Below, one piece after another: positions 8,359 through 16,324 of a DNA stretch of 48,763 nt; within the stretch, counting starts at the first letter, position 1, and each line of letters opens with the position of its first letter. Position numbers and translations under genes: made by a program. The notes under the pieces are model-generated. The model had not been told where the DNA came from, ran no database searches, and was given only the letters and a program-made list of their open reading frames with translations. This stretch comes from Scatosoma sp002474405 (GTDB lineage: Bacteria; Bacillota; Clostridia; Christensenellales; Borkfalkiaceae): NCBI GenBank assembly GCA_937892545.1, contig CALAFO010000040.1, positions 1 through 48,763 of the forward strand, given 5' to 3'.

Positions 8359-11122
8359 CGCCGCCCTCCGTCTTTTGTTTTTTCGCACGTTTCCGTGCGG
8401 GGCTTTCCGTCCGCTCGCCGTCGATTAACGGGTTTTCCGTTACTTCCCGATAGATACGCGCGTGTTCCTTCGCGATTTCTTCCCACGAGGGCACTGCCGC
8501 TTTGTATGCGGCGGCGGAATCTGCCGAAAGTTCGGCGCGGATTGCCTCTTCCCACGCCGCGGCGCTGTTTTTTGTAAGGACGAACTGTCCGCTTTCGAAA
8601 AATTCGCCCGTGAGCGCGCCACGCGAAGAAATAATCCGTCTGCCTTCCTGCGCGGCGGCGAGAATGCTGCCGTTGCGGCACGCCGCGCCGTTTCTGAAGG
8701 GCAACGCGAAGAAGTCCGAGGCTTTTAAATAATCGGCGACTTCCGCTTCGGGCAGATAACCCGTTTCGTAAATATCTTCGCCGAGCGAATATTTTTCGAT
8801 GACCGCCGCCAGTTTTGCGTAATATTCTTCGCCGCATTTTTCTTTATCGATTTTGCCGACGATCAGGATTTTGCAGAAAAAAGCGTTTTTCTCTTTGAGT
8901 CTGCCGCAGGCTTCGAGCAGCATATCGAAACATTTGCCTTCGCCGATAAACCCGAAATAGCCGAGAATTTTTTTCTCCGTTTTTCCGCCGAGCACCCTTT
9001 CGCGGATTTGTTCTATCGTTGTTTCGTCCGCGCGGGAGGGGGGAATATTCGAACCGATGGGCACGTAAACCGCCTTGTCTTTATCGATGAACGGCTTTAA
9101 ATTGCGTGCGATTCTTTTCGCGAATCCGTCCTCTACCGTGATGATTTTATCGGCGCAGAGCATAAACGGCGCCGTGATGAAAGGAATTTTTTTATCGTTG
9201 TATTCATGCGCGGTGAATACGATTTTGCACGGCGTATGTTTCAGCATCAGCGGCAGCCACAAAAAGACGGAAAGGCTTCTGCCGCGGTACTGCGACGACG
9301 GGAACTGAAAATGCACGATGTCCGGCTTTTCTTCTTTCAGGATTCTGCGTACAAAGCGAAGAAAAGAAAAACCGCCGAAGGTTTGTATTTCGTTGCGGAT
9401 TTTTACCGTTTCCGCGCCGGAAATCGTTGCCGCCGCGCCGACGGAAGTAACCGCGACCACGTTGTAATCGCCGCCGTTTTGCAGGGCGCGGCACAATTTT
9501 GCCGTGTAATCGCCCACGCCGCAGGGCATCGGCGGCATCGCGCCGGAAATCATGAGTATTTTTTCGGGTTTTTTTGCGTTTTCCGTCTGTTTTTTCCTTG
9601 CGGGCAGCTGCTGTTCGGCAAAGAGAAAAATAACGGGAAGCACTACGGGGAAAGCAAATCCCGTGCCGCCGAGAGAGAGCATGGAGAAATACACGAGCAC
9701 TTCGAACAGCGCGCTTTTTTTGGTGGCGGAAGCGAACTTCGCGCCGAAGAAAATCCAGAAAAACACGCCGACCAGTCCGATATCGGCAAGCAGGCTGACG
9801 AACGTGGAATGTACGTCCGCCACGGAAAGCCCCACCCCGAAGAGCGGGCGGGCGGAAAACCATTTCAAAGCGAAAAAGATGCTGGTGAGCCGCGCGCCCT
9901 CCGACGTAATCGTAACTTCGTCGCCTTTGAAAAGCGCCGCCAGAGAACGGCAGAAGTTGGACGTGCGTTCGTACACGGAATTCAGCCCCCATTTATTTTT
10001 CAGCGGCGTGATTCCAATGACGAGAAACGCCGCGACAGCCAGAAGAACGAATCCCCACGTCCAGAAAATTCTGCCTTTCGGGGCGATATAAAACCAGAAA
10101 TACATAAAAAGCAGCAGCGCCGCGTAGAACAATCCGCCGAACGAAGCGGAAATAATCAGCAGCGCGCACACAAAGAAAAACGTAAGATTTTCCGTTACCG
10201 CACAGCCGACCGCCGCGCCGTTTTTCACGCCGCAAAGCCGCGCCACCATCAAAAATCCGCAAAGCGAAAGATAAATCGAATAATGAGAGGGTTCTTTAAA
10301 CAGCCCCTGCATGCGGTCCGCAAGCAAATGCGTATGAATCGCTTCGCCGAAAAAGCGGTTTAAAAAGTCTTGTACGGGCTGAATGTTTCCGAATTTTTTA
10401 ATGCAGAATTCTATAACGCCGACGCACACGATCAGGCGGATAAACCGGGCGAATACGCCGGAGAGTTCCGCCCACTGCCCGCGCGTAGAAAATACTTTGC
10501 GCGCCACGGAAAGCGCCGCGACAGTGCGAAGAAACGAGAACGCCGTTTTGAACATCAGAAAGTTTACTTTCGGAAGATACACGCCGTACGGCTTGCCCCA
10601 TACGTAATTATCGAATTCGTAAATGACGCCGGGGCGGTACGGACGCACGGCGCAGGAAAGCGCGCTGATACCGACGGAACCCATCAACGCGACGCCGCAC
10701 CATAAGATCTTTTTATCGACCTTTCCCGTGCAGATCATGCAGACGGACAAAACAAACAGTACGGACGAAGCGACGAAATCGTAACTGACCGTAGTGCCGT
10801 TGATTTTTACGAAATAGCCGAGATTCGTAAACAGAAACACGCAGATTTCAAACACGAACGCCAGACGGAACCACTCCGTCAAAAAGCGTGCGAAAAACGA
10901 TTCGGCGGGGGTAGAGGCGGAAACATCGGGTTTTTCCGCCCCCGTTTCCGCATTGTTTTCCGCAGCGTTTTTTGCATTGCTTTGCGTGCGGGAAACGCAC
11001 GCGCGCCTTACGCGTGCGCGCGCGAAAAAACGGGGATATTTCGTTTTGAAAAACGCCGCGACGGGCAGTGCCGCCGTCAGCGCGCACAACACCCATGCAA
11101 AGGGCGTTATCTGTATATTCAT
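8342..11122 (-). CDS. Fused O-antigen-polymerase-like membrane protein and GT4 glycosyltransferase
   Basis: 926-residue two-part protein. Residues 1-505 are polytopic, with about eleven hydrophobic segments, and carry GLFKEPSHYSIYLSLCGFLM (around 277), the EPS-H pattern of Wzy/O-antigen ligase-type proteins, followed by a large loop and more membrane segments. From about residue 521 a complete GT4 domain follows: KILMISGAMPPMPCGVGDYT, ILGYFGFIGEGKCFDMLLEA and SDFFALPFRNGAACRNGSI. The last shows a degraded E-x7-E region. A basic KKQTENAKKPEK linker joins the parts. The start ATG overlaps the upstream GT stop (ATGA) with GGAGG five bases away. The membrane half probably polymerises or ligates the repeat unit; the joining of both activities is seen directly. 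Confidence 0.82.
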   Translation of the reverse strand: MNIQITPFAWVLCALTAALPVAAFFKTKYPRFFARARVRRACVSRTQSNAKNAAENNAETGAEKPDVSASTPAESFFARFLTEWFRLAFVFEICVFLFTNLGYFVKINGTTVSYDFVASSVLFVLSVCMICTGKVDKKILWCGVALMGSVGISALSCAVRPYRPGVIYEFDNYVWGKPYGVYLPKVNFLMFKTAFSFLRTVAALSVARKVFSTRGQWAELSGVFARFIRLIVCVGVIEFCIKKFGNIQPVQDFLNRFFGEAIHTHLLADRMQGLFKEPSHYSIYLSLCGFLMVARLCGVKNGAAVGCAVTENLTFFFVCALLIISASFGGLFYAALLLFMYFWFYIAPKGRIFWTWGFVLLAVAAFLVIGITPLKNKWGLNSVYERTSNFCRSLAALFKGDEVTITSEGARLTSIFFALKWFSARPLFGVGLSVADVHSTFVSLLADIGLVGVFFWIFFGAKFASATKKSALFEVLVYFSMLSLGGTGFAFPVVLPVIFLFAEQQLPARKKQTENAKKPEKILMISGAMPPMPCGVGDYTAKLCRALQNGGDYNVVAVTSVGAAATISGAETVKIRNEIQTFGGFSFLRFVRRILKEEKPDIVHFQFPSSQYRGRSLSVFLWLPLMLKHTPCKIVFTAHEYNDKKIPFITAPFMLCADKIITVEDGFAKRIARNLKPFIDKDKAVYVPIGSNIPPSRADETTIEQIRERVLGGKTEKKILGYFGFIGEGKCFDMLLEACGRLKEKNAFFCKILIVGKIDKEKCGEEYYAKLAAVIEKYSLGEDIYETGYLPEAEVADYLKASDFFALPFRNGAACRNGSILAAAQEGRRIISSRGALTGEFFESGQFVLTKNSAAAWEEAIRAELSADSAAAYKAAVPSWEEIAKEHARIYREVTENPLIDGERTESPARKRAKKQKTEGGDERSN

Positions 11123-12156
11123 TTTCCCTCCGAAATAAGTTTTTCCGCTTGTTTTTCGATGTTTTCCGCCGCTTTTTTATAATTATACCGCGCGGCGATT
11201 TCTTCTTTTTTCGTATGTACTTCTCTCTCTGCGCCGAGAATTTTTTCTTTCAGATCCGCCGCGTCGCCCGCTTTGAAAAACGTAACGTCCAGCCCGTCGT
11301 ACACCTCGCGGAACACGGGAATATCGCTGACGACGGGTTTCGTGCCGAGGCACAGCGCTTCGAGCGGCGGCAAGCCGAACCCTTCGTATGCGGACGGCTG
11401 AATCAACAGTTCCGCGCGCGCGATTTCTTTGACGACCTCTTCGTCGGAAAGCCGCCCCGTAAACGTAACGCCCTCTTTCAGCAGCGCCGACGTGTTTTCT
11501 CCCGTTAAAAAATTGTCCTTTTCTCCCACGATTTTCAGGGTGTAGCCCGCCGGCAGAGAGGAAAACGCTTCCACCAGCGTTTTCAGACCCTTGTGTGGCT
11601 TTACGTTGCCCACGAACACCAGCGCGCCCTTTTGTTTGCTTTCGCCCGATACGTCCGCTTCGAGAACGTTTTTTCCGACGCCGTTATAGTTGAGAAAGCA
11701 TTTGCGCGCGTATTTTTTATAATAGTGTTCGCAGCGTTCCAGCGTGAAGCGGGAAACGCAGGCGACGGCGTCCGATTTTTTCATGCAGCGTTTCAGCAAA
11801 AACTTTTTCACCGCCCGATCCGCCGCGCCGCGCGTGGTCTCTTTCATATCGAGAAAGATAAGATCGTGCATGACGGAAATCACGGGGATTTTCACGGAAA
11901 AGGGTATGAGAAAATTCGGCGTGAAAAACACGTCGCAGCCGTTGACTTCGCCGCCGACGCTTTTCAAGCCGCGCAAAGAATACGGATCGTCGCGGTTATC
12001 GACGATCTGCGCCTTATCTTTATATTTTGCAAGCCGCCCGGCGTTGCCGATTAAAAGTATCTCGTTTTTATCGAAATTCAGGTTGTCGGTAATGCCTTCG
12101 CACACCCTGCCGATTCCCGACCTGCCGAGGTATCTGCAATCCACCGCTATTTTCAT
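11119..12156 (-). CDS. Glycosyltransferase family 4 (promoter-proximal)
   Basis: First gene of the polysaccharide operon, 345 residues, GT-B fold. MKIAVDCRYLGRSGIGRV is a typical GT4 N-terminus. LVFVGNVKPHKGLKTLVEAF and PSAYEGFGLPPLEALCLG carry the phosphate-binding and E-x7-E motifs. The ATG at 12156 is chosen because the family begins there; ribosome-site match is weak (GGA). A predicted TTGCCA-TATAAT promoter lies about 80 bases upstream. It resembles mannosyltransferases of the WbaZ/PimB type, but the sugar is not predictable. Confidence 0.86.
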   Translation of the reverse strand: MKIAVDCRYLGRSGIGRVCEGITDNLNFDKNEILLIGNAGRLAKYKDKAQIVDNRDDPYSLRGLKSVGGEVNGCDVFFTPNFLIPFSVKIPVISVMHDLIFLDMKETTRGAADRAVKKFLLKRCMKKSDAVACVSRFTLERCEHYYKKYARKCFLNYNGVGKNVLEADVSGESKQKGALVFVGNVKPHKGLKTLVEAFSSLPAGYTLKIVGEKDNFLTGENTSALLKEGVTFTGRLSDEEVVKEIARAELLIQPSAYEGFGLPPLEALCLGTKPVVSDIPVFREVYDGLDVTFFKAGDAADLKEKILGAEREVHTKKEEIAARYNYKKAAENIEKQAEKLISEGK

Positions 12157-12237
12157 TGCGTTTCCGTCCGTTTTTTTAATCATCGGGCAAAACAAAGCGT
12201 AAGCTTCGCCCCGACTTTTTGAAAAAGCCTTACGAAC

Positions 12238-12266
12238 ATTATAGCACTTCCGCAACGCTTTGGCAA
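12238..12266 (-). promoter_or_regulatory. Predicted promoter of the polysaccharide operon
   Basis: Read leftward: TTGCCA (12266-12261), 17-base spacer, TATAAT (12243-12238). It is the only clear promoter ahead of the five overlapping genes that end at 4608. Confidence 0.75.
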
Positions 12267-12353
12267 GCGTTTCGGCGCCGAGGCGGCGTTGTTTCCCGGC
12301 GGGAAAAGCCGAAACGGCAAAGATTTTAACGATTTTTCACGAAAAATACAAAA

Positions 12354-12395
12354 TTTGCGGTTTTCCGAAAAAAAGAGAAAACCGCAAAAATTTTT
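12354..12395. terminator. Terminator downstream of spoVT
   Basis: A 12-bp stem TTTGCGGTTTTC / GAAAACCGCAAA. A short T-tract follows on the minus strand and a longer one on the plus strand. It separates spoVT from the polysaccharide operon promoter. Confidence 0.65.
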
Positions 12396-12418
12396 TTATC
12401 CGATTGTTTCGACGCGAA

Positions 12419-12964
12419 TTATTCGAATTGGTTGGCGAGAATTTCGGCGGTGAGCCGAACAAGTTTCACCGCGTCCGCCTCCACGCGCGCGCCCGCTTCT
12501 TTATCGAGAAGCGCCACCGCGCCGAGACAATCTCCGCCTGAAACGACGGGCACGACGATCTGCGCGGAAAAATTCGTATCGCCGGGGGCGGTGAGCGGAA
12601 TGAGCGTTCCGCCTTCCGCTTCGGAGGCGACGTAGCTTTTCCTCTCCTTTAAAAGTTTATCTATTTCGGGTGACAGCGTTTTGCCCGAAAAATCGCGTTT
12701 GCCGTCGCCGCAGGCGAACAGCACGCCGTCGGTATCGCACACGACGGCTGTTTTTCCGCTTAACCCCGCCAGCGATTTCGCCGCCGATTCGCTGAATTTT
12801 TCGATGGTGGCGATGGGCGAATATTTTTTGAGCATCAGCTCGTCGCGGTCGGTGAAAATTTCCAGCGGATCGCCCTCGCGGATGCGCAGCGTACGTCGTA
12901 TTTCTTTGGGAATAACCACTCTGCCCAGCTCGTCCATTCTTCTTACGATTCCCGTAGCTTTCAT
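12419..12964 (-). CDS. spoVT: Stage V sporulation protein T, AbrB-type regulator
   Basis: Transcription regulator that tunes forespore (sigma-G) genes in endospore formers. The swapped-hairpin AbrB DNA-binding domain is at residues 1-50 (MKATGIVRRMDELGRVVIPK). A GAF-like C-terminal domain spans about 60-180. The length, 181, matches SpoVT (about 178) rather than AbrB (about 95). The ATG at 12964 has AAGGAG nine bases upstream. It lies alone between terminators. Presence suggests a sporulating ancestor; whether this organism still sporulates cannot be told from the window. Confidence 0.9.
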   Translation of the reverse strand: MKATGIVRRMDELGRVVIPKEIRRTLRIREGDPLEIFTDRDELMLKKYSPIATIEKFSESAAKSLAGLSGKTAVVCDTDGVLFACGDGKRDFSGKTLSPEIDKLLKERKSYVASEAEGGTLIPLTAPGDTNFSAQIVVPVVSGGDCLGAVALLDKEAGARVEADAVKLVRLTAEILANQFE

Positions 12965-13104
12965 AATTTTTTTCTCCTTTTGCACAAAACGCGGAATTTG
13001 CCTACAGAAAAACCGGAATGTTTTTCTCTCTGCCGCTTTTGTATTCTTTAACAGTTTATCCCAAAAAGAAAAAATTATGCTTTTTTTGTTTTTTTATGCG
13101 GCAA

Positions 13105-13446
13105 TTATAACGTCTGCCTTTCGGTGAGCAGGGAAAGATAATCTTTCAGCCGCGTTTTATCAGCGGGTTGCAGACGGCGGAAATCCGCCACGACGCGCTG
13201 TTCTTCGCCGTTCAGCCGCGCGGGATCGCCGCCGAACGCGCGGGGAAGATCGGGTTTTTCTTCTCTGCCCAACAGTTCGTCGAGGGTAACGTTGAAATAA
13301 TCGGCAAATAAAATCAGCGTTTCGTAACTTGCCTGCCGCGTGCCTTTTTCGTAATTCGCCAGCGTGTTGGCGTTGATGCCTATCTCCCGCGCCAGTTCGC
13401 TGCGTTTCAATCCGTGCTCCGTTCTGAGTTCTTTTAAAATAAACAT
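13105..13446 (-). CDS. XRE-family helix-turn-helix regulator
   Basis: 113-residue protein. The N-terminal Cro/CI-type HTH (ELRTEHGLKRSELAREIGI then NTLANYEKGTRQASYETL) covers about residues 5-62. A short charged C-terminus, LNGEEQRVVADFRRLQPADK, resembles the dimerising tail found on Clostridia XRE regulators of the SinR-like type. The ATG at 13446 follows AAGGGA. It is divergent from a 66-residue HTH protein across a 195-base shared control region. Targets unknown. Confidence 0.82.
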   Translation of the reverse strand: MFILKELRTEHGLKRSELAREIGINANTLANYEKGTRQASYETLILFADYFNVTLDELLGREEKPDLPRAFGGDPARLNGEEQRVVADFRRLQPADKTRLKDYLSLLTERQTL

Positions 13447-13548
13447 CGCTTTTCCCTTGTTTTTTCTGTTTTCCGCCCGTTTTGGACGTTTTTCCGAAAA
13501 AATAATACCAAAATACGGTGATTTTATGCGTATTTCGTTCAAAACGGA

Positions 13549-13577
13549 TTGACTTTACCGCTTGTTTATGATAAGAT
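13549..13577 (+). promoter_or_regulatory. Predicted promoter of the 66-residue HTH gene
   Basis: TTGACT (13549-13554), 17-base spacer, TAAGAT (13572-13577). It lies in the gap shared with the leftward XRE gene. Confidence 0.65.
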
Positions 13578-13641
13578 TAACTCAAAATGAAGTAATTTTG
13601 ATAAATAAGATAATACAAAACGAACGAAAAAGGAGTTACGA

Positions 13642-13842
13642 ATGAAATCGAAGTTTGTGCTGGAATTGTACGTGCGCCTGAAAAACGGCGAGGCTCTGGC
13701 GCCCGAAAGCGTAACGGAAGAATTCGGCGTCTGCGAACGGACGTTTTACCGATATGTAAACGATCTGAAAAGTTTTTTCGAGAAGCATGACGACCGCCGG
13801 CTGATCCGCGATAAGGAAACGGGGACGTACAAGCTGGCGTGA
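13642..13842 (+). CDS. Small stand-alone HTH (HTH_11-like) protein
   Basis: 66 residues. SVTEEFGVCERTFYRYVNDL is a winged-helix recognition segment like the N-terminal HTH_11 domain of DeoR/WYL regulators, and the end RRLIRDKETGTYKLA is the wing. The ligand-binding (WYL) part that normally follows is absent. AAGGAG lies eight bases before the ATG, so expression as a free domain is likely. The stop is followed by AT-rich sequence with no WYL remnant. It could be a transcription factor or a decayed WYL regulator; the clean start and stop favour a real small gene. Confidence 0.7.
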   Translation: MKSKFVLELYVRLKNGEALAPESVTEEFGVCERTFYRYVNDLKSFFEKHDDRRLIRDKETGTYKLA

Positions 13843-13916
13843 TTCACGGTTCCTTGGCGTAATTTCTTTTATTTTTTACGTTTTTCCGCGACTTTTTTAT
13901 GTTTAATCGCGCTTTT

Positions 13917-13950
13917 CTTCCCCCGCACGCGAACAGGCGACAGGGGGAAG
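13917..13950 (+). terminator. Possible terminator after the small HTH gene
   Basis: Inverted repeat CTTCCCCC / GGGGGAAG with an 18-base loop, followed by ATTTTC. The T-run is weak. Confidence 0.35.
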
Positions 13951-13980
13951 ATTTTCAAGCGCAAAAAATGAAAACTCCGA

Positions 13981-14439
13981 TTACAGATAATCTTTAAGTT
14001 TGGCTTCGAAGCTTTCTTCGAGGGCGATGAGATCGCGCGTGATCGCCGAAATTTCCTCGTCGTCGTTTTCGGGGCGTTCGCCGTACGATGTTTTTAAAGA
14101 CGTCAGCCCCATGACGGTGCCCTGAATCATCATGTCAGCGATGTGCGAACGGGAATTATCCGTAAGCGTGTTCATTTTGATGGAGCCTTTCATCATCGCT
14201 TTTTTCACGGCGCCCGGCTCTTTTACTTCCAGCGCTTTGTCTTTGGCGAGCATCGCCGCGCGGGCGCTGATTTTTTCGTATTCTTCGTGCTGGCGAACGA
14301 TTTCGTCTTTCAGCGGCTCGTCCTCTATTTCGGGCAGGATATCGGAAATCGATTCCAGCGCGAGCTGGCAATTCCGGTATACTTCGGCGAGAAGTTCTTC
14401 GCTTTTTTTACGGTCTTTTTTTTCTTCTTTTTCTTCCAT
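13981..14439 (-). CDS. Helical protein of unknown function
   Basis: 152 residues with no family recognised. It is acidic and predicted almost wholly helical. The N-terminus is a charged MEEKEEKKDRKKSEE stretch. The middle, LALESISDILPEIEDEPLKDE and YEKISARAAMLAKDKA, looks like a helical hairpin with ferritin-like spacing, and a Met-rich turn (KKAMMKGSIKMN) precedes HIADMMIQGTVMGLTS. It could be a four-helix-bundle protein of the DUF2383 or spore-coat ferritin-like type, but no metal-binding EXXH is evident. The ATG is preceded by AAGGAG eight bases away. It stands alone, convergent with the small HTH gene. Confidence 0.7.
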   Translation of the reverse strand: MEEKEEKKDRKKSEELLAEVYRNCQLALESISDILPEIEDEPLKDEIVRQHEEYEKISARAAMLAKDKALEVKEPGAVKKAMMKGSIKMNTLTDNSRSHIADMMIQGTVMGLTSLKTSYGERPENDDEEISAITRDLIALEESFEAKLKDYL

Positions 14440-14584
14440 GTTTACTACTCCTTAAATCATTTTATGCCGCCCGGTTTCGTTTTCTGTTTTGTTTTTCGGG
14501 CGGACTTTTTGATAAAAGTTTGGTAAAAAAGCCGAAAAAATATACCGTTGCGCCGAAAAACGGGCGAAAATACGGCAAAATCGC

Positions 14585-14613
14585 TTGACTTAAAAACGCG
14601 GGTATGGTATATT
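14585..14613 (+). promoter_or_regulatory. Predicted promoter of rplU-rpmA
   Basis: TTGACT (14585-14590), 17-base spacer, TATATT (14608-14613). Confidence 0.7.
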
Positions 14614-14619
14614 TATTAC

Positions 14620-14746
14620 CGAGCCGACAGAAACGGGCTTTTTAAGTTTTGTATTTTTTTCGTATTTTTCGCACGTTTCGGAGCGAAAAAAGAGAAAAAA
14701 CAAACGCCTCGGATTCTTCGAGACTGGAAAGAGGAGGTAAAACACA
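14620..14746 (+). promoter_or_regulatory. rplU 5' leader, candidate L21 autoregulatory leader
   Basis: About 127 untranslated bases lie between the predicted transcription start and the rplU ATG, with GC-rich segments able to pair. Firmicutes commonly have a structured L21 leader at this place. The assignment rests on position; a covariance-model match was not run. The rest of the 14440-14746 gap holds the divergent region of the helical-protein gene. Confidence 0.35.
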
Positions 14747-15052
14747 ATGTACGCAATCATCGAGAACGGTAACAAACAGTATAAGGTGGCGGAAGGCGAC
14801 GTAGTAAGCGTTGAAAAGCTGAACGGCGCAGAAGGCGACACCGTTACGTTCAAAGCTTTGATGATTTCCGACGGCGACGCAATCAAGACGGGCGCGGAAA
14901 CGGAAAACGTTAAAGTTACGGGTACGATCGTGAAGCAAGGCAAAGCGGGAAAAATCATCGTTTTCAAGTATAAAGCCAAGAAGAACGAGCGTAAAAAGCA
15001 GGGCCACAGACAGCCTTTCACGTCGGTTAAGATTGAAAAAATCGAGCTGTAA
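14747..15052 (+). CDS. rplU: 50S ribosomal protein L21
   Basis: Structural protein of the 50S subunit that contacts 23S rRNA and L20. It starts MYAIIENGNKQYKVAEGD and ends in the family tail KKNERKKQGHRQPFTSVKIE. Length 101 is normal. AGGAGG lies ten bases before the ATG. rpmA follows after 46 bases; in most Firmicutes the protease gene prp (ysxB) sits between them but is absent here. Confidence 0.97.
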   Translation: MYAIIENGNKQYKVAEGDVVSVEKLNGAEGDTVTFKALMISDGDAIKTGAETENVKVTGTIVKQGKAGKIIVFKYKAKKNERKKQGHRQPFTSVKIEKIEL

Positions 15053-15098
15053 TCACGGCGCACCGATCGCACAACACTAATCACAAGGAGAAATAAAA

Positions 15099-15383
15099 AT
15101 GATTTTCATCAGTTTATTCGCTCATAAAAAAGGTACCGGCTCTTCGCATAACGGGCGCGACAGCGAGGCGAAACGCCTCGGCGCAAAACGCAGCGACGGG
15201 CAGGCGGTTCTTGCCGGCAACATCCTCGTTCGCCAGAGAGGCACGAGAATTCATCCGGGTACGAACGTAGGCATCGGCAGCGACGATACGTTGTTCGCCC
15301 TTGCAGACGGCGTTGTCCGCTTTGAAAAAATGGGCAAGGACAAGAAAAAAGTGAGCGTTTATCCGGTAGCGGAAGAAGCGTAA
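15099..15383 (+). CDS. rpmA: 50S ribosomal protein L27 with a cleavable-type N-terminal extension
   Basis: L27 reaches toward the peptidyl-transferase centre with its N-terminal tail. This copy begins MIFISLF-AHKKGTGSSHNG. In Firmicutes such an extension ending in F, before A(H/S)KKG, is removed by the cysteine protease Prp. Here the extension is seven residues, shorter than the nine-residue form in S. aureus. AAGGAG eight bases before the ATG makes this start firm. The family segment DGQAVLAGNILVRQRGTRIH follows. A terminator ends the two-gene operon. Confidence 0.96.
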   Translation: MIFISLFAHKKGTGSSHNGRDSEAKRLGAKRSDGQAVLAGNILVRQRGTRIHPGTNVGIGSDDTLFALADGVVRFEKMGKDKKKVSVYPVAEEA

Positions 15384-15399
15384 ACACATTGCACAAACG

Positions 15400-15432
15400 C
15401 GCGGAGGCGAGAATTTCGCTTCCGCGTTTTTT
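15400..15432 (+). terminator. Terminator of rplU-rpmA
   Basis: Ten-base stem CGCGGAGGCG / CGCTTCCGCG (one G-U pair) with a seven-base loop and six Ts. Confidence 0.85.
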
Positions 15433-15444
15433 ATGCGTTTTTGA

Positions 15445-15473
15445 TTGCTTTTTCTCCCCTTTTCTGCTATAAT
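15445..15473 (+). promoter_or_regulatory. Predicted promoter of the lipoprotein gene
   Basis: TTGCTT (15445-15450), 17-base spacer, TATAAT (15468-15473). Confidence 0.6.
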
Positions 15474-15521
15474 TTTACCGAAAGCTGCGGCTTTCGCAAA
15501 TTTATCACGAGGAGTATCGTT

Positions 15522-16040
15522 ATGAAAAAATTTTTTAAAAGCATTTTGGCTGCGTTTATCGCAGTAATCGCGCTGGCGTTTGCCGCCTGCGGCGGGTATG
15601 AAGTAGATATCGGCATCGGCGACGGAAGCAAAGACAACGATTCCGTACGCGTAAAATACAAAATCGACGAAAAATTAGAAAACGGTTACGAGCTGAAATG
15701 CACTGTATCCGCGGAAAAAGAAGCGAATCTCGAACGCGATTTCGTATTTACGTTTGCTTCTTCCGATCCCATTTTTTCTTCGGGCACGTATGAAGAAACC
15801 GTTCTTTTCCGCGTAAAAGGCAGCGATCTTGCCGAAAAGAAGAAAGACGACGGCTCGTACGGAGACCTGCAGTTCAACGTGATTTTCGACGACCTTTCGA
15901 AATACTTCGAAAAGACGGACTCCGAAAAAGAATTTCACCTTGTTTTGCACGAGGACGGCGCGACCTGGGGCGTAACCACCTGGAGCGACAGCGATTACAA
16001 ATACACGTTTGACGGAACAAAAGTAAAAATCACGAAATAA
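15522..16040 (+). CDS. Predicted lipoprotein of unknown function
   Basis: 172 residues. The signal sequence MKKFFKSILAAFIAVIALAF is followed by a lipobox-like AAC-GG, so the mature protein would be lipid-anchored at Cys23 or nearby. The mature part is soluble, acidic and beta-rich (VKYKIDEKLENGYELKCTVS, then FVFTFASSDPIFSSGTYEET), suggesting one immunoglobulin-like or lipocalin-like domain. No family is recognised. GAGGAG precedes the ATG at 15522 by eight to nine bases. It is monocistronic with its own promoter; pyrR follows with its own promoter. Confidence 0.8.
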   Translation: MKKFFKSILAAFIAVIALAFAACGGYEVDIGIGDGSKDNDSVRVKYKIDEKLENGYELKCTVSAEKEANLERDFVFTFASSDPIFSSGTYEETVLFRVKGSDLAEKKKDDGSYGDLQFNVIFDDLSKYFEKTDSEKEFHLVLHEDGATWGVTTWSDSDYKYTFDGTKVKITK

Positions 16041-16102
16041 CCGATTGTTTTTCGCGGCGGAAATATTTTTTGAAAAGATTGTGAAAATATACGCTTATTT
16101 AC

Positions 16103-16131
16103 TTGACAAACACGGCGGTTCGTAGTATCAT
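16103..16131 (+). promoter_or_regulatory. Predicted promoter of pyrR-uraA
   Basis: TTGACA (16103-16108), 17-base spacer, TATCAT (16126-16131). Confidence 0.7.
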
Positions 16132-16149
16132 ATTATGCGGAAAAAGGAG

Positions 16150-16279
16150 AAAAACCTCTTTAATCGGGTGCAGAGACGCCCGCAAGACGTGAAAGCCTTT
16201 CTAATTGCCGCGCGCTTTTCGCACGCCGCCGAAGAAACGAGATTTTTTAACGCGTCTTGAACAAAGACGCGTTTTTTTT
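16150..16279 (+). promoter_or_regulatory. PyrR-responsive transcription attenuator
   Basis: The leader contains TTTAATCGGGTGCAGAGACG: a six-bp stem CGGGTG / CGCCCG (16165-16182) closes on the loop CAGAGA, matching the PyrR-binding hairpin (loop pattern CNGAGA). Downstream is a terminator hairpin CGCGTCTT / AAGACGCG (16251-16271) followed by eight Ts, just before pyrR. By the B. subtilis mechanism, UMP-bound PyrR would hold the first hairpin and allow termination. Confidence 0.8.
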
Positions 16280-16324
16280 CGGTATTTTTTCAAAAAAAAT
16301 CGGTAACGGGAGGCGAAAAAGCGG

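Noticed and set aside
14548..14772. 74-codon frame upstream of rplU
   Set aside because: It spans the rplU promoter and leader and overlaps the rplU start.
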